DNA of 61,063 nt from a bacterium (lineage in GTDB: Bacteria > Zixibacteria > MSB-5A5 > WJJR01), in assembly GCA_021813505.1 (NCBI GenBank), contig JAKAKI010000080.1:1-61063 (forward strand). Direction: 5' to 3'. The position numbers and the translations under genes were made by a program. Shown here one piece after another: positions 47,089 through 55,311 of this stretch (the first letter of the stretch is position 1; each line of letters begins with the position of its first letter). Under the pieces are notes generated by a model. That model did no database searches. It saw only the letters and a list, made by a program, of their open reading frames with translations, and was not told where the DNA came from.

Positions 47089-49299
47089 ATGAGTTCGAAT
47101 TCGAACGCGTCTGACAACAGAGCGTGTTGGTTTGTAGGGGCCACCTACGGCAAATCAGACGACCAGACGAGTCGGTTTCTCAGTGAGGGAACTTGGCAAA
47201 ACGGCTATCAGGATAAGTACCTGGAGGTCGTCAGGTCCATCCAGGTGGGTGAAAGGATAGCTATCAAAGCCGCCTACACGCGCAAGCGCGGGCTGCCATT
47301 CGATAATCTGGGTCACACCGTATCCGTCATGGCAATAAAGGCGATTGGCAGAGTAAGTGAGAATCTCGGAGATGGCCGAACCCTGAAGGTCGAGTGGACT
47401 TTTTGTGAACCGCAGCGAGAATGGTACTTCTATACCAACCGCAGTGCGGTATGGAAAGTCATGCCCGGCACCTGGATGACTGACGCGCTAATCAATTTCG
47501 CCTTCGAATCAAAGCCTCAGGAAATCGAACGATTTCGGAATGCACCCTACTGGAGAGAGCGGTTCGCAGACAGAACTCCAGATAAAAGGCGCTTCTCTTG
47601 GACCCGCTTTTATGAAGCGGTGGCTGACAAACTGTTGGGCTTTAGAGATAGACGGGCGGAACTCGTCGCGGCTATTCATGCGATCGCAGCCCGCGTCAAT
47701 GGGTTGGCGAATCTGCAAGAGCAGTACACAGACGGAACGTTTGGGCCACTGAGGGATATTTGTCCGTTTACGGTTATGGGGATCTTCAATCGTGGCATTA
47801 CAGATGCCAACCGAAGGATCATTGCCACCGAACTGGCAAAGCTCGTCGGTGTCACGGATCCAGTGCCCCAGTCGTTCGAAGGGATACCAGTCCTCAATAA
47901 CCAGAAGTCCTGGTTCTTCGGTCCCGAAAGCGAACGACAGCAAGACGATATCGATGCTCTTTGGGATATGTTCGCGCAGGCGCTCAAGTATGCTGATTCC
48001 GAGGACGCGAATGCAGAATCCGCTTTCGTAGAGGCGTATGACCGGGTGTCCAATCGCTACGGCGTTGGCTGGAATCTGACGATGGGTCTGTACTGGATTC
48101 GCCCATGGACTTATCTCACCTTGGACAGCCAGTCTCGAAAGTACATAACCAAGAAACTCAACATGCCGATCGCTTTCAATGGTCCAAAGGGTCGGTGCAA
48201 TGCGAAGGACTACTTGACCGTACTGGATGGGCTCGAGTCTCTCTTTCAAGAGGACGCTTACCCCGTTCACTCATTCCCTGAATTCTCGCTGGCCGCATGG
48301 CTGTTCAGAGACTCCGGCGTACAATCCACCGGAAAGTCCGTCGATCAGGAACCCGGTGACGTAAGTAGTGATGAAGCAGAGTCCGGCGGAGTGAGCACAC
48401 GCGCCTCCTTTGAGCCATATACGGTAGATAATATCCTTGCCGATGGTTGCTTCCTTGAGCGTGCGAAGCTTGAAACGGCTCTTGAGCGCCTTCGAACGAA
48501 AAGAAACCTCATTCTGCAGGGGGCTCCCGGCACTGGCAAGACCTGGCTGGCCAAACGCTTAGCCTTTGCACTCATGGGTCAGAGGAACGATGGAAATGTC
48601 CGAGGTGTCCAATTCCATCCCAACCTGTCCTACGAAGACTTCGTTCGGGGGTGGAGACCGACGAGTGAAGGCAAACTCGCCCTAACTGATGGTCCATTCT
48701 TACAGATGGTGATCGCGGCAACTCGGGAGCCGCTCTCAAAGCACGTAATTGTGATCGAAGAAATCAATCGAGGCAATCCCGCTCAAATCTTCGGCGAGAT
48801 GCTCACGCTTCTTGAGGCTGATAAGCGGACCCCCAGTGAGGCGTTAGAGCTTGGGTATCGGCGAAGCGAAGATGAACGAGTCTTCATTCCTGCCAACTTA
48901 TACGTCATCGGCACCATGAACATCGCGGATCGATCGCTTGCGCTTGTTGACCTGGCGTTGCGCCGACGCTTTGCATTCATAGATCTTGAGCCGATACTCG
49001 GAAAGCCTTGGAAAGACTGGGTTCACGGGCAATGTGGCATTGACTATGACCTCCTGTCGATTATCGAAGAACGCATGAGATCATTGAACGAGGATATCTC
49101 CTCCGACGCGAGTCTAGGTCCCAAATTCCGGGTTGGGCACAGTTTTGTAACCCCGCCTTTTGGTAATCCAATGAAAGACCCTAAGGAGTGGTTCAGGCAG
49201 GTTGTCGAGACAGAAATCGGCCCACTTCTTGACGAATATTGGTTTGACGCGCCCGAAAGGTCCCAGAAGGCGCGTGTGCAGTTGCTGGAAGGCCTCTGA
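47089..49299 (+). CDS. mcrB: McrB-like AAA+ GTPase of a modification-dependent restriction system
   Basis: A 736-residue protein. The C-terminal motor has Walker A GAPGTGKTWLAKRLA near residue 478, Walker B HVIVIEEINRGNPAQIFGEM and the McrB signature IGTMNIADRSLALVDLALRR. This family hydrolyses GTP and drives cutting by McrC at modified cytosines. Residues 1-120 (ACWFVGATYG, VGERIAIKAAYTRKRG, WYFYTNR) are beta-rich and might be an EVE/PUA-like reader of modified bases; residues about 170-430 are an unassigned helical domain. GC is lower than around it (31 of 60 in 47521-47580). ATG with GGAG upstream. Confidence 0.87.
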   Translation: MSSNSNASDNRACWFVGATYGKSDDQTSRFLSEGTWQNGYQDKYLEVVRSIQVGERIAIKAAYTRKRGLPFDNLGHTVSVMAIKAIGRVSENLGDGRTLKVEWTFCEPQREWYFYTNRSAVWKVMPGTWMTDALINFAFESKPQEIERFRNAPYWRERFADRTPDKRRFSWTRFYEAVADKLLGFRDRRAELVAAIHAIAARVNGLANLQEQYTDGTFGPLRDICPFTVMGIFNRGITDANRRIIATELAKLVGVTDPVPQSFEGIPVLNNQKSWFFGPESERQQDDIDALWDMFAQALKYADSEDANAESAFVEAYDRVSNRYGVGWNLTMGLYWIRPWTYLTLDSQSRKYITKKLNMPIAFNGPKGRCNAKDYLTVLDGLESLFQEDAYPVHSFPEFSLAAWLFRDSGVQSTGKSVDQEPGDVSSDEAESGGVSTRASFEPYTVDNILADGCFLERAKLETALERLRTKRNLILQGAPGTGKTWLAKRLAFALMGQRNDGNVRGVQFHPNLSYEDFVRGWRPTSEGKLALTDGPFLQMVIAATREPLSKHVIVIEEINRGNPAQIFGEMLTLLEADKRTPSEALELGYRRSEDERVFIPANLYVIGTMNIADRSLALVDLALRRRFAFIDLEPILGKPWKDWVHGQCGIDYDLLSIIEERMRSLNEDISSDASLGPKFRVGHSFVTPPFGNPMKDPKEWFRQVVETEIGPLLDEYWFDAPERSQKARVQLLEGL

Positions 49300-50429
49300 T
49301 GTTGAAAAGCGCACGAAACGGGGTTTCCACTTCAGAACAAACAGAGGCCGGACGAATCGGTCGAATCCCGGTTCGGAACCTCTGGTTGCTAATGCTATAC
49401 GCATCCGACCTTTTCCGTCAATGTGGGAGTGCCAAAGTCGCTGTCGAGGAGAGTCCCGATGATATCCCGGATCTCGTGGCCGAGATACTGACAGCAATCG
49501 TCGAGCGCAGGCTGATCCGAAATCTGAGTTTCGGATATCGACTACGTCAGTCGGTTTTGAGCCGAGTCCGCGGTCGGATTCAGATACTCACCACGGCGCG
49601 GCATCAACTACTCGAGCGCGGAGTTGTGGCCTGCCAATTCGAGGAACTCACGGTCAACACTCCTCGAAACCGGCTTGTTCGAGCCGCACTTGACAGCCTT
49701 TCAAGGGTTGTTCGCGACGCGGCCTTAGCCCGCAGGTGCCGCACACTTTCGGCAAGTCTCAAACAGATTGGTGTTACTGACCCAAAACCAGAGCGAGCTG
49801 AACTCTCTCTGGAGCACTACGGGCGAAACGACGCCTGTGATGAACAGATGGTTGCTGCCGCACGTCTCGCCTTCGATTTGTCGTTGCCCACCGAGTTCTC
49901 AGGCAGCGTCAACCTCCCCAGATTAGATAGGAAGATCGAATGGATTAGGCGGTTATTCGAGAAAGGCGTCGCCGGGTTTTTTGGCGTTGTCCTTGCGCCG
50001 CTGGAATGGCGAGTTGCGGCGGGAAGGACGCTAAAATGGCAAATCGACGCTAAGACGACAGGAATAGATCGCATACTGCCATCAATGCGCGCAGACATCG
50101 TGCTTGAGAACTCGAGATCTTGCCGGCGAGTCATCATCGACACGAAGTTCAATTCTATCTTGACACAGGGCTGGTACCGAGACGCGACATTGAGGAGCGG
50201 GTACGTCTATCAAATCTATACTTACCTGAAGTCACAAGAAGATCACTCCGATTCACCATCACTCACTGCGACTGGCGTTCTCTTGCATCCATCCATAGAT
50301 GAGGCTCTCAGTGAGTCGGTGGTGATTCAGGGCCACGAGATCCGCTTCGCAACGGTAGATCTCGGGGCTCAGCCTTGCGACATCCGGAGGCAATTGCTTC
50401 AAGTTGTAGACGTGTCACTTGAGGTGTGA
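49299..50429 (+). CDS. mcrC: McrC-like restriction endonuclease subunit
   Basis: A 376-residue partner of McrB. N-terminal IPVRNLWLLMLYASDLFR and the middle CQFEELTVNTPRNRLVRAAL are typical of McrC. The PD-(D/E)XK nuclease core is visible as MRADIVLENS followed by RRVIIDTKF (Asp then Asp-X-Lys, about residues 265-284) and a downstream YQIYTYL helix. Its ATG shares one base with the mcrB stop (TGATG), so the two are translated together. Expected to cut incoming DNA carrying modified cytosine. Confidence 0.88.
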   Translation: MLKSARNGVSTSEQTEAGRIGRIPVRNLWLLMLYASDLFRQCGSAKVAVEESPDDIPDLVAEILTAIVERRLIRNLSFGYRLRQSVLSRVRGRIQILTTARHQLLERGVVACQFEELTVNTPRNRLVRAALDSLSRVVRDAALARRCRTLSASLKQIGVTDPKPERAELSLEHYGRNDACDEQMVAAARLAFDLSLPTEFSGSVNLPRLDRKIEWIRRLFEKGVAGFFGVVLAPLEWRVAAGRTLKWQIDAKTTGIDRILPSMRADIVLENSRSCRRVIIDTKFNSILTQGWYRDATLRSGYVYQIYTYLKSQEDHSDSPSLTATGVLLHPSIDEALSESVVIQGHEIRFATVDLGAQPCDIRRQLLQVVDVSLEV

Positions 50430-50447
50430 GATTGTAGCAATCATCCT

Positions 50448-50870
50448 GTGGAAAGGTCTGAACTAATCTTCACGCTGCAATCCAATCGCTGGTATGCCTG
50501 GCAGATGATCCCCGGGTACGGAGAGGGCTGTGTGCCCTATTGTTCACCGATTCTTGTCGAAAGAGCCATACCGCTGGGGTCTGGAAGAGGACTTCTGCGC
50601 CTAGACTTCTGGAATGTCGGTTACGCGGAAGGAGTACAGGATTTCGGCATGGATCTGCTAATTCTCCATCGCGCGTCCCAGTACTTGATCGCGGGGTTGA
50701 TGTACGGTTGTGATACTCCGGGTGAACGATGCGCCGTCGTCAGTGAAATCGAATTCGAGTGGATCAGGCGTTTCTGTCCATGGATCTGGGAAAGGAGATC
50801 GTTGTCCGGCGATGATCGCCGTGCCCATGAGGACGTACAGCGTTATCTTGGCACTATCTTCGGCCGGTGA
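50448..50870 (+). CDS. Unknown protein of the McrBC island (1)
   Basis: I do not recognise this family. 140 residues, beta-rich at the start (ELIFTLQSNRWYAWQMIPG), with WNVGYAEGVQDFGMDLLILH in the middle and a C-terminal helical part rich in Trp and Arg (EFEWIRRFCPWIWERRS). No signal peptide or membrane helix. GTG start 18 bases after mcrC on the same strand with no promoter between, so it is probably part of the same transcript. Accessory or immunity role is only inferred from position. Confidence 0.6.
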   Translation: MERSELIFTLQSNRWYAWQMIPGYGEGCVPYCSPILVERAIPLGSGRGLLRLDFWNVGYAEGVQDFGMDLLILHRASQYLIAGLMYGCDTPGERCAVVSEIEFEWIRRFCPWIWERRSLSGDDRRAHEDVQRYLGTIFGR

Positions 50871-50941
50871 GGCCAGTGATGCTCTCGGAGATCCAGGCCG
50901 GGAGGCAGCTTCCTCCCGATGAGAGCAGGATTAAGCGATAG

Positions 50942-51514
50942 ATGACAGCCATCGAAGAAGAGATGCCTGAAAAAGAAGAAGTTCGGTTGGCGTTTACTCC
51001 TTTGCGAGAGCGCCTGCGGACACTGCAACGTGGCTTGAATCCCAGTGATGAGAACCTCGATTTTGCCACTACGACAACCGCGCAGCAGCAGGACTTCGAA
51101 GTGTTGGGTTGCATCGGAACCGAAGCGTTGGAGGTAACCCGTCGGTACTGGAACCACTTTCTTGATAACCCTTACGGTGGCCGGATGTTCTGGTACGATT
51201 TCCTGCTATTGTCGAACGCGGCTGCACGGTCCCGGCTCGGCCGGCAAGCGTGTGAGCCGATTGCCGATGACGCCATTGAACGACTTCTGACGATCATTCT
51301 TGACGTTAGCGAATTCATGGTCATGGGAGGTGACAGCTCCAGTCGTTGCAGAGAGGCAATTGGAAACATCCGTTTGGCCTTCCCCCAACAGAGCTTTCGG
51401 GATCAGTTGGCTAGGCGAGCTACGACCGCGCATTCCCCACACCTTGCCGGGTTCCTGGAATGGGTGCTGGGTCGGGTGCGCGACGTCGAAGAACGACGCG
51501 GTCGGACTCCGTGA
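50942..51514 (+). CDS. Unknown protein of the McrBC island (2)
   Basis: I do not recognise this family. 190 residues, predicted mostly helical and soluble: acidic N-terminus (EEEMPEKEEVRLAFTPLRER), AARSRLGRQACEPIADDAI and a C-terminal helix ending in a basic tail (LGRVRDVEERRGRTP). No catalytic motif visible. It follows the previous gene by 71 bases and closes the island; kdsA resumes 228 bases later. Confidence 0.6.
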   Translation: MTAIEEEMPEKEEVRLAFTPLRERLRTLQRGLNPSDENLDFATTTTAQQQDFEVLGCIGTEALEVTRRYWNHFLDNPYGGRMFWYDFLLLSNAAARSRLGRQACEPIADDAIERLLTIILDVSEFMVMGGDSSSRCREAIGNIRLAFPQQSFRDQLARRATTAHSPHLAGFLEWVLGRVRDVEERRGRTP

Positions 51515-51742
51515 GAGAGTCGCCGTCCCTACGCTCGATGCGGGAGTCGATCCCACACTGCTGACGGCTTGGGAAGGTCGGTGCCTGAGCCGTCTCCGCC
51601 ACAGGGAGCGACCGCCGTCTTATGTCTGGCATTCAAACGCATCCGTTGTGGCACGGACACCGCGTCCGCGCTTCCACTCCGGGTGTCCATTGTGTATATT
51701 CCTCCCACCGATTTGCGGTCTAATCGGTGCTAGGACCAATTC
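51515..51742. other. Right edge of the McrBC island
   Basis: 228 bases with no gene. It contains GGCACGGACACCGCGTCCGC (51651-51670), a relative of the second hairpin of the 119-bp element, which may mark the right junction of the island. Confidence 0.45.
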
Positions 51743-52600
51743 ATGAAGGTGCTTACCGGTCCAACGCGACAGTTCTCCATCGGCTCGACGTCGATTGGCG
51801 GCGGGCGTGTGTTGTGGCTTCTCGGCCCATGTGTCCTGGAGAGCGAGCAGATGGCCCTGGATGTCGCCCGGCACCTCGCGCAGTTGGGATTGATGACGGG
51901 CCGGTCGATCGTTTTCAAAGCCTCCTATACCAAAGCCAATCGCCTGCGCTCCGATTCGTTCACCGGTTTGGGTCTCGATGAGGGGCTCAGGGTTCTTGAG
52001 AAAGTCCGGGCGGAGTCGGGGCTCGCGATCACCACCGACGTCCATTCGCCCGAGGAAGCCCGCACCGCCGCCGGCGTTGTGGACCTTCTGCAGATCCCAG
52101 CGTTCCTTTGCCGCCAGACCGATCTGGTGGTGGCGGCGGCATCCACCGGGAAGCCCATCAATATCAAGAAAGGCCAATTCGTGTCGGCGTCGGATATGGC
52201 GCACATTGCCGACAAAGCCATCCGTGCCGGCAACAGCAAGGTGATCCTGACCGAACGTGGCACCACGTTTGGCTATGGCGACCTCGTGGTGGACTTCCGC
52301 TCCCTGCCGATCATGCGGCAGGCCGGCTTCCCCGTCTGCTACGATGCCTCCCACTCTGTCCAAACTCCGGGTTCCGCCGGTGGACGATCCGGCGGGAAAC
52401 GTGAGTTTCTCCTGCCGCTGATGCGGGCGGCTCTCGCCGTCGGCGTCGACGCTGTCTTCTGTGAGGTCCATCCCGATCCGGAACGGGCGCTCTCCGATAA
52501 GGACACGCAGTGGCCGCTGGCGCGGGTTGCCGAGCTATTCGATGCCGCCGACCGGATCGCCGGTACGCCTCACCCCACGATTGCAGGTCGCCATGACTAA
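51743..52600 (+). CDS. kdsA: 3-deoxy-8-phosphooctulonate synthase (KDO-8-P synthase)
   Basis: A 285-residue enzyme that condenses phosphoenolpyruvate with arabinose 5-phosphate. Family segments: LLGPCVLES, FKASYTKANRLRSDSFTG, TDVHSPEEA, LQIPAFLCRQTDL and EVHPDPERALSDK. The Cys of GPCVLES is the metal ligand that marks the metal-dependent class (E. coli-type enzymes have Asn there). It overlaps kdsC by 8 bases. First gene of the block after the inserted island, so it may now need its own promoter. Confidence 0.94.
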   Translation: MKVLTGPTRQFSIGSTSIGGGRVLWLLGPCVLESEQMALDVARHLAQLGLMTGRSIVFKASYTKANRLRSDSFTGLGLDEGLRVLEKVRAESGLAITTDVHSPEEARTAAGVVDLLQIPAFLCRQTDLVVAAASTGKPINIKKGQFVSASDMAHIADKAIRAGNSKVILTERGTTFGYGDLVVDFRSLPIMRQAGFPVCYDASHSVQTPGSAGGRSGGKREFLLPLMRAALAVGVDAVFCEVHPDPERALSDKDTQWPLARVAELFDAADRIAGTPHPTIAGRHD

Positions 52601-53129
52601 CAACCGGAAACCCAGCAAAGCCCGGCTGGCGAAGATCCGCCTGATGATTTTCGATTTCGACGGCGTGCTGACCGACAACTTCGTGTTCGTTGGGGAGAAT
52701 GGCGAGAAACTGAAGCGATTCTGGGTGCCCGATGGCGTCGGCATCTTCATTGGCCACAAGGCGGGAATCAAATTTGCCATCGTGACCGGCAATCAGGATC
52801 AGACCACACGAACGCGCGCCGAGTTTCTTCGTATCGATGATGTGTATCAGGGCGCCCTCGACAAAAAGGCCGCCTATGAAGCATTGAAAGCGAAGCACCG
52901 GGTTACCGATGCCGAATGCCTGTTCATCGGCGACGATGTCCAGGATCGGCCCATCCTGGAATTGGCGGGCATCAGCGTTGCCCCCTGCGATGCCAATCCC
53001 GCGATGAAACGCATCGCCCACTGGGTCGGCCAATCGCCTGGCGGACGCGGGATCGTGCGCGAGGCCATTGACGCGGTGCTCGCGGCCCGTGGATACGTCT
53101 GGCCTCCGCCTGCAGAGGGAAAAGAATGA
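52593..53129 (+). CDS. kdsC: KDO-8-phosphate phosphatase
   Basis: A 178-residue HAD phosphatase with DFDGVLTD (nucleophile Asp21, acid/base Asp23), FAIVTGNQ (motif II), KAAYEAL and the metal motif FIGDDVQDRPIL. It lacks a cap domain, as KdsC tetramers do. It removes phosphate from KDO-8-P. The start at ATG 52593 lies inside kdsA; the end overlaps kdsD by 4 bases (ATGA), so kdsA-kdsC-kdsD are one coupled unit. Confidence 0.93.
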   Translation: MTNNRKPSKARLAKIRLMIFDFDGVLTDNFVFVGENGEKLKRFWVPDGVGIFIGHKAGIKFAIVTGNQDQTTRTRAEFLRIDDVYQGALDKKAAYEALKAKHRVTDAECLFIGDDVQDRPILELAGISVAPCDANPAMKRIAHWVGQSPGGRGIVREAIDAVLAARGYVWPPPAEGKE

Positions 53130-54169
53130 CCACGCAGTGGAATCCAATCGGTTCCGACCCGGCGCAGGAGACCGACGCATTGCTCCATTCACCGTTGGGA
53201 GACACCTCCCGACGGTGCCGGATCGGCCGTGATGTGATCATTCGCGAGGCGAATGCGGTTGGCGCACTTGCCGCCCGGCTCGATCACCATTTCGACGCCG
53301 CGGTTGAACTGCTTCTGAAAGCCAAAGGCCGTGTGATCGTAACCGGCATGGGCAAGTCCGGTTTGATCGGCCAGAAGATCGCCGCGACTCTGTCCTCGAC
53401 CGGAACTCCCGCCTTCTTTCTCCATCCGGTAGAAGCCGGCCACGGTGATCTTGGCGTCGTCGGTGCCGGTGACGTTGTTTTGGCCATCTCGAAGTCAGGC
53501 GCGTCGGATGAAATCGGTGACCTGCTGCCGGCATTCAAACGGCTCGGCACGCCCATCATTCTGATCACCGGCAGGCTTGACTGCGAACTGGCGAAGCGGG
53601 CCGATGTGGTTCTCGATGCGGCAGTCGATGGCGAGGCCGAACCACACGACCTGGTGCCGACCTGTTCAACCACCGCCACACTGGCCCTCGGCGATGCGCT
53701 GGCCGTGACATTGCTTTCCGAGCGTGGTCTGACCGTCGAGCAATTCGCCCGTCTCCATCCCAAGGGCGCCCTGGGACGCCGTCTGCTTCTGACCGTGGCG
53801 GACCTCATGCATGGCGGCGAGCAAGTCCCGCTCGTTGGCATCGATGCACCGTTCAAGGATGTACTCGTCGAAATGACACGCAAACGTCTCGGCGCGACCG
53901 GGGTGCTGGATTCGGAAGGACGATTGATCGGAATCTTCACCGATGGTGATCTGCGCCGCCACGTCGAACGTCAGGGAGACCTATTTGCCCTAAGCGCTGC
54001 CGACGTGATGACGAAAAACCCCAAAACGATCAGCAAGTCCGAACTCGCAGTCGTCGCCCTGGGCCGAATGGAAGATTTCAAGATCACAACGCTATTTGTC
54101 GTGGCCGACGACGGACGCCCCCAGGGGATCATCCACTTGCACGATATCCTCACGTCGGGTGCGGTGTAG
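53126..54169 (+). CDS. kdsD: Arabinose-5-phosphate isomerase (KdsD/KpsF)
   Basis: A 347-residue enzyme that converts ribulose 5-phosphate to arabinose 5-phosphate, the KdsA substrate. SIS domain: RVIVTGMGKSGLIGQKIAAT, HPVEAGHGDLGVV and LAISKSGASDEI; then PTCSTTATLALGDALAV and two CBS repeats (VGIDAPFKDVLVEMT, AADVMTKNPKTISKSELAVV). About 20 extra N-terminal residues precede the normal start of homologues. ATGA overlap with kdsC. Confidence 0.94.
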   Translation: MTTQWNPIGSDPAQETDALLHSPLGDTSRRCRIGRDVIIREANAVGALAARLDHHFDAAVELLLKAKGRVIVTGMGKSGLIGQKIAATLSSTGTPAFFLHPVEAGHGDLGVVGAGDVVLAISKSGASDEIGDLLPAFKRLGTPIILITGRLDCELAKRADVVLDAAVDGEAEPHDLVPTCSTTATLALGDALAVTLLSERGLTVEQFARLHPKGALGRRLLLTVADLMHGGEQVPLVGIDAPFKDVLVEMTRKRLGATGVLDSEGRLIGIFTDGDLRRHVERQGDLFALSAADVMTKNPKTISKSELAVVALGRMEDFKITTLFVVADDGRPQGIIHLHDILTSGAV

Positions 54170-54226
54170 CAGTAAGATGTGAGGCCGATCCTCTACAATA
54201 TGATGTCGCGGTGTCACCATAGGACT

Positions 54227-54850
54227 ATGAATGTGGCGAGAGTGGGAGGGCGAGGCTCCCGCCGAGCCATGTTTCCGCGCGGACAAGAGGCTCGGCAGGA
54301 GCCCCGCCCTCCCTCGCGCTTCATGTTACTCGTTCTCGCTATCGTCATCGCCTCCTGTGGCACTCAGGAAACCACCGTCAAACCGCCGCCACAGTCATTT
54401 CCCTCGTCTGAAGCCACCAACGCAACGACCGTCTTTCTGACGGGCGCCATCGTCACGACGAAGATCAAAAGCGAGCGGATCGTCAGCTATGCCGATCGCG
54501 ACTCCGCGTGGTCGCACGGTCTGCTGGTCGACTTTTTTGATGCCGAGGGGAAGCACTCGTCGGTGTTGCGCGCCGACTCCGCCCTCGTACGTGAACGCCG
54601 CCGCGGCCTGGAAGTCTTCGGGAATGTGGGGATCACCACCGACAAGGGCACAAAACTCAAGTCCGATCATTTGGCCTGGAACGATTCAAGCCGGGTCATC
54701 CACACCGATGGTTATGTCGTCATCACCCGCGACAAAGACGTCATGGCCGGCTATGGTTTCGAATCGGACCCGGAACTCACGCACATCAAACTGCGCCGCC
54801 AGGTCACCGGCACGGTAACCGACACCAAGAAGCTAACCGATTCGCTCTAA
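54227..54850 (+). CDS. lptC: LptC-like LPS-export lipoprotein
   Basis: A protein with a lipoprotein signal (MLLVLAIVIASC, lipobox VIASC) and an LptC/OstA-type beta-jellyroll (DFFDAEGKHSSVLRADSALV, GLEVFGNVGITTDKGTKLKS, VITRDKDVMAGYGFES). It would pass lipopolysaccharide from the LptBFG transporter to LptA. The start is unclear: candidates are 54179, 54227, 54233, 54269 and 54323. Starting at 54323 gives a signal peptide with no positive charge; earlier starts translate through the 70-bp palindrome and supply an Arg-rich n-region. Placement after kdsD fits LPS genes, but lptA and lptB do not follow. Confidence 0.78.
   Translation: MNVARVGGRGSRRAMFPRGQEARQEPRPPSRFMLLVLAIVIASCGTQETTVKPPPQSFPSSEATNATTVFLTGAIVTTKIKSERIVSYADRDSAWSHGLLVDFFDAEGKHSSVLRADSALVRERRRGLEVFGNVGITTDKGTKLKSDHLAWNDSSRVIHTDGYVVITRDKDVMAGYGFESDPELTHIKLRRQVTGTVTDTKKLTDSL
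54244..54313. repeat. 70-bp palindrome with 25-bp arms, copy 3, at the start of lptC
   Basis: Arms at 54244-54268 and 54289-54313 match copies at 41114 and 60125 with two mismatches between the arms. It lies within or just ahead of the lptC coding region, and the stem contains the only AGGAG nearby (54297-54301). Confidence 0.85.
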
Positions 54851-54952
54851 CATTCGCTGCGTCAGCCCCAAGAGAATCGATATTCGATAGCCCCGAAGGG
54901 GCGTCCTAATTCAGCCCAGGCCGAAGGGCTGGGACCGTTGGTCCATGAGAAA

Positions 54953-55011
54953 TTCAGCCCTGAAGGGGCGTTCTATCGAATCACTCGATAGAACGCCCCT
55001 TCAGGGCTGAA
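54953..55011. repeat. Perfect 27-bp inverted repeat
   Basis: Arms 54953-54979 and 54985-55011 are exact inverted copies with a 5-base loop. The arm begins TTCAGCCCTGAAGGGGCG. Related partial copies flank it at about 54890-54935 and 55269-55299, the latter inverted. It would also serve as a strong transcription barrier after lptC. Confidence 0.9.
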
Positions 55012-55048
55012 AAGAGGAAATTGATCTTCGTTACCAAGGCTCCGGGGC

Positions 55049-55255
55049 GTGTTGAAAAACCCCGAGCAATCGAGGCGCTGTCGCAGCAGTGAGGCGGAGA
55101 TTGCTTCGCTCCGCTCGCAATGACCTCACAAGTATCCTGGAGCGAGTTGCGCCCCATGTCATTGCGAGGAGCGTCTCCGCCGAAGGCGGAGGGAGCGACG
55201 AAGCAATCTCATGCGTCCCCTGTTCCAGAATTCGAATAGCAGGCTTTTTCAACAC
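55049..55255. repeat. Inverted-repeat-ended element, larger variant (about 207 bp)
   Basis: Ends GTGTTGAAAAACC (55049-55061) and TTTTTCAACAC (55245-55255) match the ends of the 119-bp elements, but the interior differs: two facing segments of the type ATTGCTTCG...CTCGCAATGAC and GTCATTGCGAGGAGCG...CGAAGCAATC. No coding capacity. Confidence 0.8.
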
Positions 55256-55311
55256 ACCCCTCCGCCCTGGGCTGAATTAGGACGCCCCTTCGGGGCTTGG
55301 GTCGAGTCGTG

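Noticed and set aside
54890-55300. CRISPR array
   Set aside because: The repeats are palindromes of different families without regular spacing or unique spacers, and no cas genes are present.
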